Source: Zonotrichia leucophrys gambelii (Eukaryota; Chordata; Aves; Passeriformes; Passerellidae). Taken from it: DNA of 64,000 nucleotides. Position 1 is the stretch's first letter; each line of letters starts with the position of its first letter. A program made the translations under genes and the position numbers. The notes below the pieces were generated by a model. The model was not told where the DNA came from. It saw only the letters and a program-made list of their open reading frames with translations, and did not search any database. Below, one piece after another: positions 23,382 through 37,540 of the stretch. The stretch is taken from positions 71,565,216 to 71,629,215 of the forward strand of contig NC_088171.1 of the NCBI RefSeq assembly GCF_028769735.1, read 5' to 3'.

Positions 23382-26284
23382 CTGTAAAGTAAAAGGAAAT
23401 TCATAAGAAGATGCCTTTTTCCTCAAGGCAAATGAGTTTTCTCAATAGGCAAATGTGCTATAAGGTATTTAATCCTCTATATAAAAATGTAAGATCAGGA
23501 TGCACAACTTTTGAAAACAGAAATACTATTACCATATAAGCTGAACACTTGGAGCCTTAGGTACAAGTCATATCAGGGTATAGTCAATAAGTATGAGTTC
23601 TTGACTTTGCTAATTTAGCTGTAGGGTTGCTTTATGATATTGATTGGCATGAGTTAAGTGCATACATTTTAGAAATATTTATGACCAGAAGTCCTTAGAG
23701 AATATTTAAATACAGTTCACTCTGGAAAATTTTGATAGCTGGAGAACAATATTTGGCAATCATCTTTCTGTTTGGAAACTGTGCCATTGTCATTACACAC
23801 ACGTCCATGCACACATGTCTACATAAATACAGATATTATTGCTATATTGCAAACCTTGAGTATAATTTCTGGAAGCTCCAAGTTATTTCTGGTTTTAATT
23901 ATTCTCTCAGCCTCTCTGTTGCTTGAATTCAGGTTTCACACTCTGTTGCCTCCTCTCTGAGGAACAGATTGCTGCTACAAATGCAACATTTCTAGAATTT
24001 GAATGGTCAGTTAATCATTTTATAACCCACAAAATGTATCACAGTGCTGATGGCCACATACTCTATGACCAAGCAAGTCATGCTAACATGTTTTTTTCTT
24101 TCACAGTCCTTAAAGACCTGTTTAGACAAAGGAATAATGACCTCTATCAGAGGACGCTTTCTCATCAGTCTAGGGTCTTTTCTTGTCATAAAGTCAGTTT
24201 AGTTGGTGACCTCACACCAGGCTATGGATTATAGCAAACCTTTAGCAAATTATTTTGCTGAACTTAATGATCTAGTGCTGCACACAAGTAACTCTGTCAA
24301 AGCACTCCATTTATCCTCTGTAGGTCCAGTATTTTTACTGCTCCTTTAAGGAACATTCATGACTAACAGAATAGGGTTTTTTTTCATGACAAAAAATAGA
24401 CATTTTTCATGACAAACAGGCTAATTAGGAAAGGTACGTGGAGCTCTGAGTCTTAAGCCATTAGTTTGCACTTCCTTTTACTGCTGTTCTACACTTAGGT
24501 GTTTAGGCTTAGTTAATTGTTTCATCCTGTGGAGATAAATGTACGAGATGTCTGTCAAATATTTCCAACTGAAATCCTTGAAAGATTTCAAAAGAATAAA
24601 AAAGCATTTTAGACAGTTGTGTGACATTAAAGACTGAGACAATGCAGTGTTTTCAACAGAGAGGAAGAGTATGGTTGTGAATTCCCCGGCATAAAGGCTG
24701 TTACAACTGGAGAACTGGGTACACTTAGAAATCTACTGAAACAGAAATTCAAAAAATAATCCGAAAGTTGGCTGAAATCTGAAAAGGGCAGTGTAAGTCT
24801 GGAAGTGATGTCCACAGGGGGGGCAGAGATAAAATGACCATCTAAGACTAATTTCTACACAAAGTAATGTTTCCAAGTATAAAGCCCAGAAGTATGACCA
24901 CACAGTGCTGCTAGCCTATACAGCTGTAAAGTGTAGCAAAGTAATGGATCCTTTACCTTTAGAAAGTTTACAACCTAAGCCTGAATAGATATGACAAAGA
25001 AAGTCAAAACTATAAGCGCAGAACATGGTAAAATCCTTCTAAGCAGAACAATGTCCAGAACTGCTTGTTGTTTAGATACTGGCTACATAATATGCTAGGG
25101 TTTGTTGTCTGCAAAGCTAAAGACTGGGGATTTACCCCAAGCAGTACAAGCCCAGAAGGACCACAGTAATCTCTGTGTGTCTGTCACTTCATGAAGAAGT
25201 TGTCAGCTCTTTGTGAGAGGCAGGGACGTGGCTCACAGTCCTTGCTGGATGTCTACAGCCACAGGAAAGCTATGTCCAAGAGCTATGTGTGCAAGGCTTG
25301 CCTCTGTCCTGTGATGCCTTTGCTCCAAACCTCCAACACACCTCTGCACTGGGAGAAAGAAGGCTGAAGCCCTCCACTCATAAGTAAGCCCACCATGTTC
25401 TTGGTGTGTTCTAAACAAGAAGTTATTCTTAGCAAAGTCAGGGGGACATTATTTGCAATCCATGTTTTGCTGGTGAGTAAATGTGGGGAAGAGCTTCCCA
25501 CCACCTCCAGTATAGTTTGAGGGAATACACCCTGCGACGGGAGGAGAAACTGTGGGTAGGCTATGATCCAGCAGCTAAGGTCCTACCTGGAGTTTTTGCT
25601 TTAAGAAACTCCCCCTACTGCACAGATCAGTTGCATTTTTGTTAATGTGGCAAAGAGGTGGTACAACACTATGGAGCAATTCCTGTGGCAATCAGAATTG
25701 TTTGAAGGTGAATTCTCAAACTACAAATTCAAAACTAATGGTGTCAGGTGTTTCCTGCAATTAAGTTCAGCCATCAAGGATCAACACTGCTTAAGCAAAG
25801 GTATCAAAACATTGTTAAATGAACTTGCAGAGTTACCAGTATACCTGTAAGGAGGCAATAGCAAAAGAAATCTGATCATCAGGATGCTTTTCATCCACAT
25901 GTGCATTAAATCAGGAAGAAGCAAGGTAAGTAAAAGCAGTGAAAAAGAGGTCAAGAGGAGTGATACAAATGCTTCAGGCTCTTTGTGAGAACAGCATTTG
26001 CCACCAGAATGTGCAGTTCCATGAGGAACCTTTCTTTAAAACAGTGTGCAACTCAGTGGTCCCTGGCAGCAATAGCCCTAAGAACATTTCTTATTCCCAA
26101 TGCAATCTCATTCTGCAGTATGGCAACTGTCAGGAAACTTGCCATTAAGTAATGTAAAGTCTTGTAAAAGGATGTTCCTTCCTTGAGTACCAGTAATTTC
26201 CCCATTTACTGCCAGCCCATGGTGACATGGTCATATATTTTTGTAGAAATGGAAGAAAGCAGTAGTATTGAAGTGGAACAGAGG

Positions 26285-26300
26285 TTTTTTTTTTTTTTTT
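26285..26300. repeat. poly-T run
   Basis: Sixteen consecutive T on the plus strand; no retroposon body is recognised next to it. Confidence 0.9.
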
Positions 26301-27478
26301 CCTTTGTTAATAGCAGAGTTTCTGCTTTCTCATGCCTTTCCAAAACTGTGAGCAAGCAGGCTCAAACCCATTGCATTTTGGTCCTCGCCTAAGGGCAAAT
26401 TGATATCATTAATAACAATGTTTAGTCCACTGTGGTTCCTCTCCGAGACTGAAGGAGAATGACATTTTTTTCTGTCTAAGGTCCTCAGCTGATGTTAAAG
26501 AGATGAAAAAGGCCTCTGCTAACTCCTGGGACGAGGTGCTGCTGATCTCTCTGGGTCCTTTTTCCCACAGTGTCACCAACTTTAGGTGTGTGCTTTGGCT
26601 TCTGCATCTGCAAGGCCTGCAGGCCAAGGCAGGCGGGCAAGGCATTTCTGAGTGGCGTAAAATGGCACTCACAGAAATTTAGGGTTTGGACTGTGTGGTA
26701 GCACAAGTGGTGGCTGAGACAGAGTTAAGGCCATGGGTGACTGAGTGTCTCAGAGGACTCATGCAGATGAGTGTAATGGACGAGTACAGGGTACAGCTGT
26801 AGACACAACCCTTGGTTAGGATAAGAGCCAGGTGCTTGGGGTGTATTGGCTTGCTGGGGTCTTTAGACTTCGATGGTCCACAGCGGTTTTTGCCACAAAT
26901 GGATGGCTCAGGCTTGGAAGCAGATTCTGTTCCTTGCAGGGAATCAGGGGGCCCCATACAGGAAGGGTTACTTGGCAATACTGAGTGAGGCAGAACTGAA
27001 CTGTTAACGTTCCCTTAATGCAAATTGTTTCTTGTAGCCCTTCAAAATGCATTCTTAAGGAAATCTGCAAAGATGAAATTGATGAGCCTGTGCTTGCCAT
27101 ATGAAATATATATTACAGAAACATATTTCACGACTCAGCATGGGGATGTGAAAAGACTTTGAAGGCAGTAAAGAGAGGGAAATCTTTGTTTTCCTTGCTC
27201 AGACACAAAACTTATTGAGCCTGGGAAAACTACAAGACCAAAATCTGTGAGATTTCTGCAGAGGGTGCTTTGTTTTTCAAGAATAACTTAAATGTTTCAT
27301 TTTGTTTCTCACAGTTGTCTATTCTATGGTAAAACATGTAGGTGTATCTGTACAGTTTATATCCCTGACCCAAAGTAAATGTCTTTCTTGCCCTGGCTTT
27401 TGTGATGAATATTTGATTATCAGCTCGGTTGTTTAGGTTACTTTCTCTGTTCTTGCCTTGCAAGTATTGCTGAAAATC

Positions 27479-27493
27479 TTTTTTTTTTTTTTT
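27479..27493. repeat. poly-T run
   Basis: Fifteen consecutive T on the plus strand; no adjacent retroposon recognised. Confidence 0.9.
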
Positions 27494-28904
27494 GTCAGTC
27501 AGCAGTTACCAATACAACTTTTGGCTTCATAAAGACCCATGAAGATCTGATTGATCTTTGTGCTACTTGTGGTCCATACATGTACAAAGGAACTACCTAA
27601 TTATTCTACAAAAAAAAGAGTTCACCAATGAAAATATTAATTTCTCTTTTAGCCCGTATTGCAAATTAAAGTAGGCATATTCCAAGTGTGAACTACTCTT
27701 CATGCTCCAATTCTACAGACATCCCCCCCCACCCCAGCACATATTTGTTCTGTAATTAAGTTATTCTTAATTGAATAGCTAATTCTGGACAAAGATGAAA
27801 AGGAAAATGAAATAACTGCCAGAACCAACTTCTGGCATTTCTTGCAAGTGACCCATTTATCTTGTTAATTCTGAAGAGAACAACACTTCCAACAAAAGGA
27901 TAAAACCATTTATAGTTTGGATGACCATATGGGCACCCAGAGAGTTCCACTGGGATTGAAATGTATTGTGCTCAATACATATTTACATAAATGTCAAGGA
28001 TTTTATAGTCAAAAAGCTCAGACTTGAAAAGCTTCACTGACATCCTTACTGTACTCATGACAATGAGCAAGTGGTCTCCCAGAAAGTCAGTGCACTATTT
28101 GCATTCATGAAATTAATTACATGCTTATATCTTTTATGCCTGATCCTTGTAACGGATTTTGCTGTGGAGATTCAGGACTCTTGTAGAATGCTACAGACCT
28201 TAGTGGAACCCATGCAGGCACATGGCTTGAGTGGGAGCAATTCATTTGTAGCATTACACTGAGAAAGTGGGGAAGAGAGGCAACCAGTATTAAACTCCCC
28301 CTTCCATTTTTCTCTGTACATGAGTACACAAATTCATGTTATCCTTAAGTAAACACTTCAAATATGTCATGCTTAGTAGTACATACACTGCACTAGGAAT
28401 ATGCTAAAGAAAATGATTTCTGTGTTGAATGACAGATTTAAAGATTTTCCCCCCAGTATTTTGCAAAAGAAACTAAACAGGCTGGTAATGACCACAGTAG
28501 GAAGAAATTAAATTTGACTAAAAAGAATTCTCCAAATGAGCTATTTACTTTGTTTCTTGAATTTTGATATTTTAAACCAAGGTGGAGGTGGGAGTACTGT
28601 GCAGGTTTTTACCCACCATGAAATGGATTATTCTTTTATGTTTTCACAGATTAGCTCTTAGGGCTCCTGTACCCTCATTTGTCTTTGGCATAAGACACTT
28701 TTGCAATAAGCCCACAGCAGCACCAGTCAGTAAGCAGCTGTAGGCTGTATTCTGCACCAGACACACCACCATAACAGGTGTTAAAATCATCCACCAGGGG
28801 CAGAGGCTCTGCTGATCCAGGAACTAAAATTTCTTAAGAAATTAATGCCCTGCTTGTCTCTTTTCAGCCCTAATGAGGTTATATCTTGGAGTGCTTCTGA
28901 GTAG

Positions 28905-29372
28905 GAGAGAGACATGGAGTTCCTGGAGCAGGTCCAGCAGAGGGCAATCAAGATCATCAAGGGACTGGAGCATCTCTCCTACGAGGAGAGGCTGAGGGAG
29001 CTGGGCCTGCTCAGTCTCAAGAATGACTGAGAGGGACCTCATCAATGTCTATAAGTATCTGAAGGGAGAGAGTCAAGAGAATGGATCCAGGTTCTGCTCA
29101 GCAGTGCCCCGCAGCAGGACAGGAGGCAATGGGCAGAAACTGATGCCCAGGCAGTTCCACCTGAACACAAGGAGGAACTTTACTGTGGAGATGACTGAGC
29201 ACCGGAACAGATTCCCCAGAGAAGTTGTGGAGTCTCCCTCACAGGAGATATGCAAGAGCTGTCTGGTTGCAATTTTGTGCCATGTACTCTAGGATGACCC
29301 TGCTGGAGCAGGGAGATTGGACCAAATTACCACTGTGGTCCCATCTGGCCTGACCCCTCCTGTGATCCTGTA
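28905..29372 (+). mobile_element. CR1 LINE fragment (3' end)
   Basis: Sense-strand signatures of avian CR1 occur in order: an ORF2 C-terminal coding stretch (GGACTGGAGCATCTCTCCTA, GAGGCTGAGGGAGCTGGG), GACCTCATCAATGTCTATAA, AGGAGGAACTTTACTGTG, GTTGTGGAGTCTCC and GACCCTGCTGGAGCAGGG, ending in a degraded TGTGATCCTGT tail. It is 5'-truncated, as most CR1 copies are. The reading frame is broken by many substitutions, so the copy is inactive. It lies antisense to CDH20. Confidence 0.93.
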
Positions 29373-32286
29373 ACTATGATTTTAGAAGTCCTAATGCTTG
29401 CAGTACCTAAGATAGTTATCTCTAAACAGGCATAGTCCTAAATATTTCTGTACTACTTCCAGAACTACCTATGTTTTATCTCTGGCCCAGGACAGTCCTA
29501 CTGTTACTATTACCTGTTGTTGTACTTTCTGGGCAAGTTTAAGTTAAAAGGAAAAATCTAGAGGCACTATTACTTTTCTTGAAAACAGACTGGGCCTAAA
29601 CATGTATTTTTATTTTTACTTCACTTTATTAAGATCTTCATAAATACAATGAAACTTGACAATGTACCATATGGTGCATAAACATTAACTCCAAATACAA
29701 TCCATTGTCATAAAATTATATCTACAGACTAGTCAACAATCTCTCCTGGGACACATCAGTGAACTCATTTTGTTCAAGATCTGAAGTCCTTCAAAGCTTT
29801 GGAGTGTCTGCAGAGTGAAAAATCCCACAGAATGACAGAGGGAGTCCCATCGTATAAATCCCAGCCCTATGGTTATAGATGCATAAAAAGATCAAAAAGA
29901 ATAAAAGACACACAGAGTCACAAAGTAAACATTTCCAAATAGAATTATGCTGATAAATTGCATCAGGGGAAGATCTGATCCCTAGCTTTTACTCAGTGTG
30001 AGGCACTGTAAATACTACTGTAAAGAGCAGTACAGAAGTACAGGACTGTTTCTAAAGCTCCATGCATGTCTAACTAACTCTGCTGAAGTCAACTTCAACA
30101 GGAACTAAGTGTAGCATTGCAAATACACTTCAAAATTCAAATAAATTTCAGATAAAACAACCCCTCTTTCAGCAAGGATGTGCAAAGATATACAAAACCT
30201 ATGAAAATCATACTAATTATGTTTTCATTATTAAGCAAAAACTCCTTTTAATTCTAACATCCTGACTACTTTTGCCATGCTGTCAAAAAGCCTGTACAAA
30301 TAACTCTAAATTGTGAATTGATGTTAACATAAAGTAGCACATATGGTAATTGAAAAAGTAAAACCAAACAAAAAAACCCAAAAACCAAACAGTAAAGCCC
30401 TTCCTCTCTTCAAAGTGTGACCTTTCTTTGCAGCTGTACCAGGAGTCTTTGCTCAGACTTGTCTCAAGATCCCTGAGCAATTCAGGCATCTGCCATTCCC
30501 CTGGTATGGGATAAAATCTGTTCTTGTTGCATACCTGGAATGTATTTTGAACCTGAGGTGTGGCTGCCTGTGCTGCATGGTGGCTACGGTAGCAGATAAT
30601 GTTCTTTAGCTACAAAACATTGCATTTTGTGTCTGATAGTCCCCACAATATGGCATATTTCCACGTAGCATTGAAAAATGATCTCTTTCTTATCCCACAC
30701 CTACTGGACAGTTGGTAAGGCTCTCTGATAACCCCAAATGCCAAAGACAGAGAAGGTGTTATCTCCTATCTGGTGACAGATATCAGAAGCAGCTGTCTGC
30801 CTGCACCGAGTAGAGGTAATATATCCTCCCATGCATAAAGATCAAAACCAATGATTGACAAGGGCCTATGTGCTGTTGCTGGTCAAGACAACTTCCTACT
30901 TTCATTGTGACTGTGTTCCTTGTTAATTTGGCATTTCAAGCAGCATTTTGTCATATTAGAAATGGACTCCAATCCGTTTCCAAAAGCAGGTGTTGAAGAC
31001 AAAGAAGTGAACAGGTAATTTCTTTTTCTAACCAGAAATTAATATTTTGACATCTCTCATAATTACTGTATGCACCCACTGGCATTTAGTGGATAGTGGA
31101 ATTTTCTGTTGTTTTTGGTTTGTCTGTTTGTGGTTTTTGTTGTTGTTGTTTGTTTTTTTTTTTATGGTGTCCTTTCATAGGAAAGGATATTCTTTAAATT
31201 AAGTTATAAAATAGCTGTAAGTGCTCTAAAGGTGAAAATCTTTCCTCTAATTCCCATTTCTTGACTATGACATTGCTCAGCAGTACAACACTGGCACCTG
31301 CACCTCCCCGATCTCATTGATTGCCTTGTCTGAGCCTGAGGACATACACTACTAACCAACAGGATGAACATTTTGAAGTCATCTCCAAGCTACAGTATAT
31401 GAAACCAAACCAGCAAAAGAAACAGAAGTCTTACAGCCTTCTTCTCTGTCTGAAATACTAGAATCTACCTTGTTTTATCACCTAGCTTCAAAGTGTTTCT
31501 AGAAGTAATAGAATATGAGTGCTTAGCCTTCACAGGACACTTTCAAGCTGCAAGAATAAAGTAAGAAGCAATAAATGTGTGCTGACCTCATTTGTCCCAG
31601 TTCTAAGACAGCAAGCAAAAGGTTCATAAAGCCTGAAAAACAATGTCACATTCTTTGTGTGCCAGCCTCTAGGTTTTGGTCTTCAAACTCAACTGTTGCA
31701 GTTTTCATGAACAGTGTGTGTAACACGTTATCTAATTGTCTTCTGTAAATGTGACATGCTCTAACAACACCTACCCCTCACAAAGAAGGCTGTATTATCT
31801 ATTTTCCGTCTTCTTCATAATCCACTGTTGGGACATGTTTCCACCTTTCCCAGTGCCTCCCATTTCATAGGATGAGTATCCTAGATGAAGCTCTTCCTCT
31901 GTCTGGATTGCTGAATGGCTAAGCAGAACAAGCATTTACTAGAATATAAAAGATCTTCTGTCTTGCTGGCAAACTCTTTGCTTGTCATTTTGTTACAGGT
32001 GAATCGTTCAGAGAAGAATCCAAAACCCTGTGCTCCATCTGTTTTAGTATTCAATTTGTAATGGTGATGTAATAGCAGCTTTTGTAAGAGCTGAGGTATT
32101 CTTGGCCAAAATTCCCATCCTTGCATTATCTGCTGTGAGCCATCTGGTTGCTGTCCTTCAGAGGGGAGAATCTTCTGCAGCTGTTTTGAGTCTGATTTCC
32201 CAAAGAAATGAGCTGATGCAGTAATATTATTGCACTGATATTCTCTTAGCATTGTGAAAGGACAGATCCCAAGGATTACTGTATTT

Positions 32287-32355
32287 CACAAAATCATAGA
32301 ATCATTAGTGTTGGAAAAGACCTTTAAGATTGAGTCCAACTGTTTGCCCAGCATT
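32287..32355 (-). mobile_element. CR1 LINE 3' end remnant
   Basis: The plus strand reads AAATCATAGAATCATTAGTG then GGAAAAGACCTTTAAGAT and GAGTCCAAC, the reverse complement of the CR1 3' terminus. About 70 bases survive, so this is a heavily 5'-truncated copy. Confidence 0.8.
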
Positions 32356-34199
32356 TCTATCTGCTCCCTGGGGATTAGCAGGTTTATTTGAGAAGTGAGA
32401 ACCAGGTTAATGTCCCCATGAGGAAAGTGCGGGCAGTTATACAATCTCTTTGACTAAGGGATCATCTTGCATGCAGCTCTGCCATAGTAACTGAGGTATG
32501 CTAGCTGTTATGACAAGGCAGCTGCAAGGAGCTGTAATTATTGTGTATGAAGGAAGAGATATGAGGGAAAGACATTTCCATAATAAACCAGGCTTTGTAG
32601 TTCTATTCCTTTTCACTTGTTTGTTAAAAGTCTTAGAGAAAAAATTTATTCACATATAAATTCTAGAGGCCTCCCCGCTGCTTTAAAGCATTTTCAGGGA
32701 TCAGTAGAGCACATCAATGCAACCTTTTGAGTATGGACCTGAAAGTAAGGTATGGCTTTCATTCACTGCTACTGATGGTCACTAAAAGGTCATTTGGTTC
32801 CTCTTCAATATTTAGGCACACCTCCTCTTTAGGCAGGGAGACATCGGTGGTGTACAAAGAACTAATGACCCTGAACACAGCACATGGACACAGAGAAACC
32901 CTACAAGCAGCAACTGCAGGGACATCAAGGCCCATTTCTCCCACTGTTGGTAGCCACTTCATGTAACCTCTCAAATAATTTGAAGATCCTTTCTTAGATC
33001 TGTATGTGTACTTCAGCAACAAGATTCTTCTTACATATCTTCTAGATGTATTCCTTCTTACTTATGGATCTGCCTTATTATCAGCAAGTTCTGCACTACA
33101 ATCTTTTGAGATACCAGAATGGGCTTGTCAAACTAGATTTCTGCTCTAGTGTTAGGATTTTTGCCTTTGGAAATTGCCAGTAGCTGGTATTTCCAAATAG
33201 TTAAACACCCTCTTCACATGCTTTGAAAGAGATAGTTCAGAAATGAAAGAAATTCTGACAAAAGAAACTTGACATCAGAATAGCTGTGACTAATAGCAGC
33301 AAAGAGGATTACACCAGGAAGCTGGAAAAATGGTACATCCCAAGTGGGAATGGAGTGGTCTTCTAGTCTGACACAAGTGAAATCCTAATGAGAGAACATG
33401 TAAAAAAGGAAAAGTGGTATTTTTCTTGGATATTAAACTACAGATTGCTGGGAAAATGTATGAGATGCGAAAGATGTGCATGCATATTTAAATAACTTGC
33501 CTGAAAGATGGTTACACACGGAAATTTTGCTTCAAGTTAAAGCTGAAAACTCCAGACTTGATGTAATTTGTTTCTTCCTCCTTGTTGCAGAAGTCTGATT
33601 AATTAGCTATTTTGTATTTGAAGTTTCAGAGAGGGGAAGAAGAAGTGGAAAATAAAGAACAATGGGAATAAGCACTAGTGCTCAATGCTGAAGTCAATAA
33701 TGTGATACTGCTTGATACATAATCTTTAGTTAACCATAAAAAATAAGACTGTACTGTTGTGAGATGATGGAAATGGTGAGAACAATTCCTTGCTGACCCT
33801 TGTAATCAGTTTATGCACTGAAGCGTGAGTTTTGATTTCTTCCTTTTGACTGAAGAATCGTTTTTTTCTCTTTAAAAAAATGTAGCCATATAAATGCTAC
33901 CTTCAGTTTCTCCTTTTTTTCCTCCAGCCTTTTTCTGAAGCTTTTCAGCTTCTCTTTTAAATTTGAGGGAAGCATGAAGACATAGATTGATCCATTTTTA
34001 TTTCATCAACTTCATCATAGCCAAAAGCCAGGTACAGTGCCCAGTGAAAATTGATGGGATATTATATATTATATTCTGTCTTCTCTCAAGTCATATAACC
34101 TACATTTTTGAAATCTCTTGCAAAATTAATCAGTCCACAGTGAATTTTCCCTCAGGTACTTCAGAAACCAGCTAAAGCAATAGACAAAATTAGTGAATA

Positions 34200-35515
34200 C
34201 CTTCATGTGATTACAGAAGATAAGTGAGTTCCTAGAGGACTGGCAGAGAAAAACTATTATACTATATTTAAGGAGAAGGGAACAGTGGGGAAGAGGAACC
34301 AGTGAATTAGTGAATTGCAGACTCTTCATTATAACTTTAGTATGTGGATAGTTACTGGAACCAACAACCAAATTTTCAGCATCTAGAGGATAATAAGGTG
34401 GTAGGGATTTGCAAACATGTATTAATGTGGGAAGAACAAGTTGACCACAAAACCAGACTGATTTTCCTCTCTGGTTAAGATTACTGGGCTAGCCTATGTG
34501 AAATGAGAGAAACGCACTACAACTTGACCTTTGTGAAACGTCTCACACAACTCCACAACTCATTGTCAAAGGCAGCATAGGGCAGTAAGACCCAGGAAGA
34601 ACCGGAAGAACCACTGTCAGCAGCTCAGTGTTAAACTGGGAGTCAGCATCGAGTGGTCCTGCAGGGTTTTGCTTCATGACCAGAACACTGAATGGTTGTG
34701 CTAAAAGTTACAAAGTGTGAGAAGGACATCAGGCTGGGAGATTTTGAAAGCACTGGGGAATATGGGGGTAGAATTCAAAATGATCTTGGCAAACTGGAGA
34801 AATGTTTGGAAATCAATACCAGAAAATTCAATAAGGACAAGTGAAAAACACAAGCCTTGGAAGAGCAAAATCAAATGCCCAGGTATAGAGAGAGATGAGT
34901 AACAGCCTATGAGTCAGCATCGTAGGAAAGGAGATGACCACAAAATGAATAGGAGCCAACACTATTGCAAGGGTCGTTCCAAAGGAGGAAAATGCCACTC
35001 TGTGCTGTGTCCACAGGATGCTGGGCAAGCTTCTTGTGTTGTGTCTGTGGAGCATTTTTACTGGCAACCTCAACATAAAAAAGGCAGCACCTCACAGCTG
35101 AAAATGAGACATGGACAGACTCCCAAACTACTGCCAGGAAAACAGCAAGAAACTTTAGCAGAGGTCTGAAAAACAGGACTGGTGAAAAGGGTAAAATTTG
35201 AATTTTCTGAGTCGGGAAAAACAAGATTTGGTTGAGGGCATAAAACCAGATTAAAAAAATGTATAATGCATACTAACAGGTATAACAAGAAGAGTACTGA
35301 TATACATCTTAGTTTCCAGGACAGGTGAAGGTGAAATAAGCCTATTTTGAAGCAAGAGGAATTTAGGTTACAAGTACACTAAACCTCTAAGAATAAGTCA
35401 GGTGTAAATTGGAACAGGTGACTGATAGAAATAGTGTAATCTCATTTTTTTGTTTAGCTTTTAAGAAAAGGCTTGAGAATAATCTTGGAAGTTGTTCAGG
35501 TGATCTTTGATTTTG
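34200..35515 (+). mobile_element. old CR1 LINE fragment, reverse-transcriptase region to near the 3' end
   Basis: Scattered but collinear matches to the older CR1 families known from turtles and other reptiles: GAGTTCCTAGAGGACTGG, CATCTAGAGGATAATAAGGT, GGAGAAATG, ATTCAATAAGGACAAGTG, CAAATGCCCAG, ATGAGTCAGCAT, and later GAATTTAGGTTA, AATTGGAACAGGTGACTGAT and TTTTTAAGA-like remains. Order and spacing fit the second half of ORF2. The copy is strongly diverged with numerous indels and stops. The family assignment is from memory of the consensus; the boundaries are approximate. Confidence 0.8.
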
Positions 35516-37459
35516 CATCAAAAACAAAAGACAGAAGTAATTTACAAAAGTTTTACATTTCTACAACCCTGAAATGCAAATAAAAATTACATCTTATAAT
35601 GTAAAATAAAAGGTCTGAAGACTCATTATATCTAGACTAATGTATAATTTGTTTGGATCTTTCCACATCGTTGTCTCCTCCTCTGTTAGGCTGAATCCAC
35701 ATGTTCCAATCGTGTTGACTGCGTGAGTATTCAAATAAACCAGCTGGTTGTACTGTGTGGTAGAGAGAAACCTTATCAGGCATGGATAGTATTGTTAGGC
35801 ATATGTGTACATACCAATGAATCCTGGAATGATCAGTGTTTCTCATGACAATTAGGAAAAAAGATGAAGAAAAAAGCCCTCATGCTTTTCTTAATCATCA
35901 CAAGAAACGTCTCTTTCCAGGGAAAAGATGATCAGAAGGTGTTCGTTCAGGATTGCCATGCTGTGGGGCTAATGGGGAATAAAGCATTTACTCCAGCTCT
36001 ACTTTGTTTGCTCTGGAGGGTCCCCACTTCTGTAACAGCAGTAATTTCATGACAAGTAAAACATATCCAGAGCTTTGTATGCCTAAATGGTGTTTCTTTT
36101 AAAAGAGACTATCCTGTCAAGCAGGAGGTTGTACCGTCGATCCCAATATAAGAACTTTTGTGTTGCAAGCTACTCTGTAATCTCCCTAACCACACTGAAG
36201 ATCTTCCTTACTTCATAAAATGACCATCAAAAGATGTTCTATTGATTCAGAAGGAGCCTCTGATTCTGCATGTGCTAATTGATACTTTAATAAAGTCTAA
36301 GTTAGCATACAAAAGTGCTAACTAGGCCAAACTCCCTGCAGCTTTGTAAAAGACCATTATTCCCCATTGCCTTTTAAATCCCTATAAGAGAAGATAAGGA
36401 CTATCTACTCATTTTTTCTCATTGATTCCCACCTCTGAGAATAGGTTCACATCCATGTATCTAAGCAAAAATAATTAAGTGACCCCTCCTATTAAGTACA
36501 AGGTATTTTCAATAAAACAAAGTTTGAATGCCAGTGACTCCATCCTAGCTTGCTGTACAGCATCACGGGGCACAGCAAGAAATGCTTCTTTGCATTAGGC
36601 AGGTAACACAGAAAAGAGACCCTAGGTATCTCTGCCTTTTAAAAATTCATTGACACTTTCTGTAAGAGTACAAGTGTTCTTTTTTAACTCTTTTAAACTC
36701 ACTTTTTTGTTTATATAAATCCACCTAAAGCTGGCATTGAGTGTCTTACTTTTGGCCTATGTCTAACAGTGATGCTCTTTACATTACTGCATTTGATCTT
36801 GGACTTGCCATGCTTCAATGTGAAGGCTTTCAATATGCATAAGAACCAAATTCCCCTCCCCAACCAATTTTTTTCCCCAAAAAAGCTTCTGTCCAAGTCT
36901 CTAGATTTCTACAGACTTTGCTCAGGGTAAATCTTGCTTGGCTCATTTGCACCTCCCAGGGTACTTCAGTAAGAATATTCAGGTGAGCAGAGCCATGAAG
37001 ATATGACCTACAGTTCTGCAGGTGCATTTAAAAGGAATAAAAGAATTTCAAAACCTACCTATATACTTTGTAGGTACACCTGTAGGTTTGGTATTGAAAT
37101 GGCAGAGTTAAATGCCTACATTGTATCTTTAGCCTATTAATTGTCTCATTATCAACAATGAATAACAGCAGGCACAAAATATGTCTCAAGAAACTAAAAT
37201 TTTATTCAGATACTATTTATACTACTGTGACATTCCTGGGGATGGATGCGCAATATAAATTCATAGTATTGCCTGTCAAAAATCTATCACCTCTTCTCCA
37301 GTCCCTGGAATATCTTTCCTTCAAGAAATATTTTTCTTGCCAATCACATGATAATAAGCAAAATGTAGCCTAAATGAAATTTTCTACTTTTTAGGGCCAG
37401 AATGATCTCCAATTCCATAATATAAGGGGATGGGGTTTCTAAATATTTCCCTCAAGTAA

Positions 37460-37540
37460 AATTAAATAGCATAATATAATGTTATATAATATACTATAAA
37501 GGGATATAACATAATTTAATACAATATGATGCATATGGAA
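37460..37540. repeat. AT-rich low-complexity stretch
   Basis: Almost entirely A and T, with many ATA/TAT steps. It includes a 9-bp inverted repeat (ATGTTATAT at 37479-37487 and its complement at 37504-37512). Confidence 0.75.

Noticed and set aside
23581..24234. Frames of about 60-100 codons just 5' of the CDH20 start exon
   Set aside because: No domain, no splice-site support and no agreement with the CDH20 N-terminus, which starts at 23256.
29826..29870. CACAGAATGACAG as a CR1 terminus
   Set aside because: Too short and the next bases do not match; likely chance.
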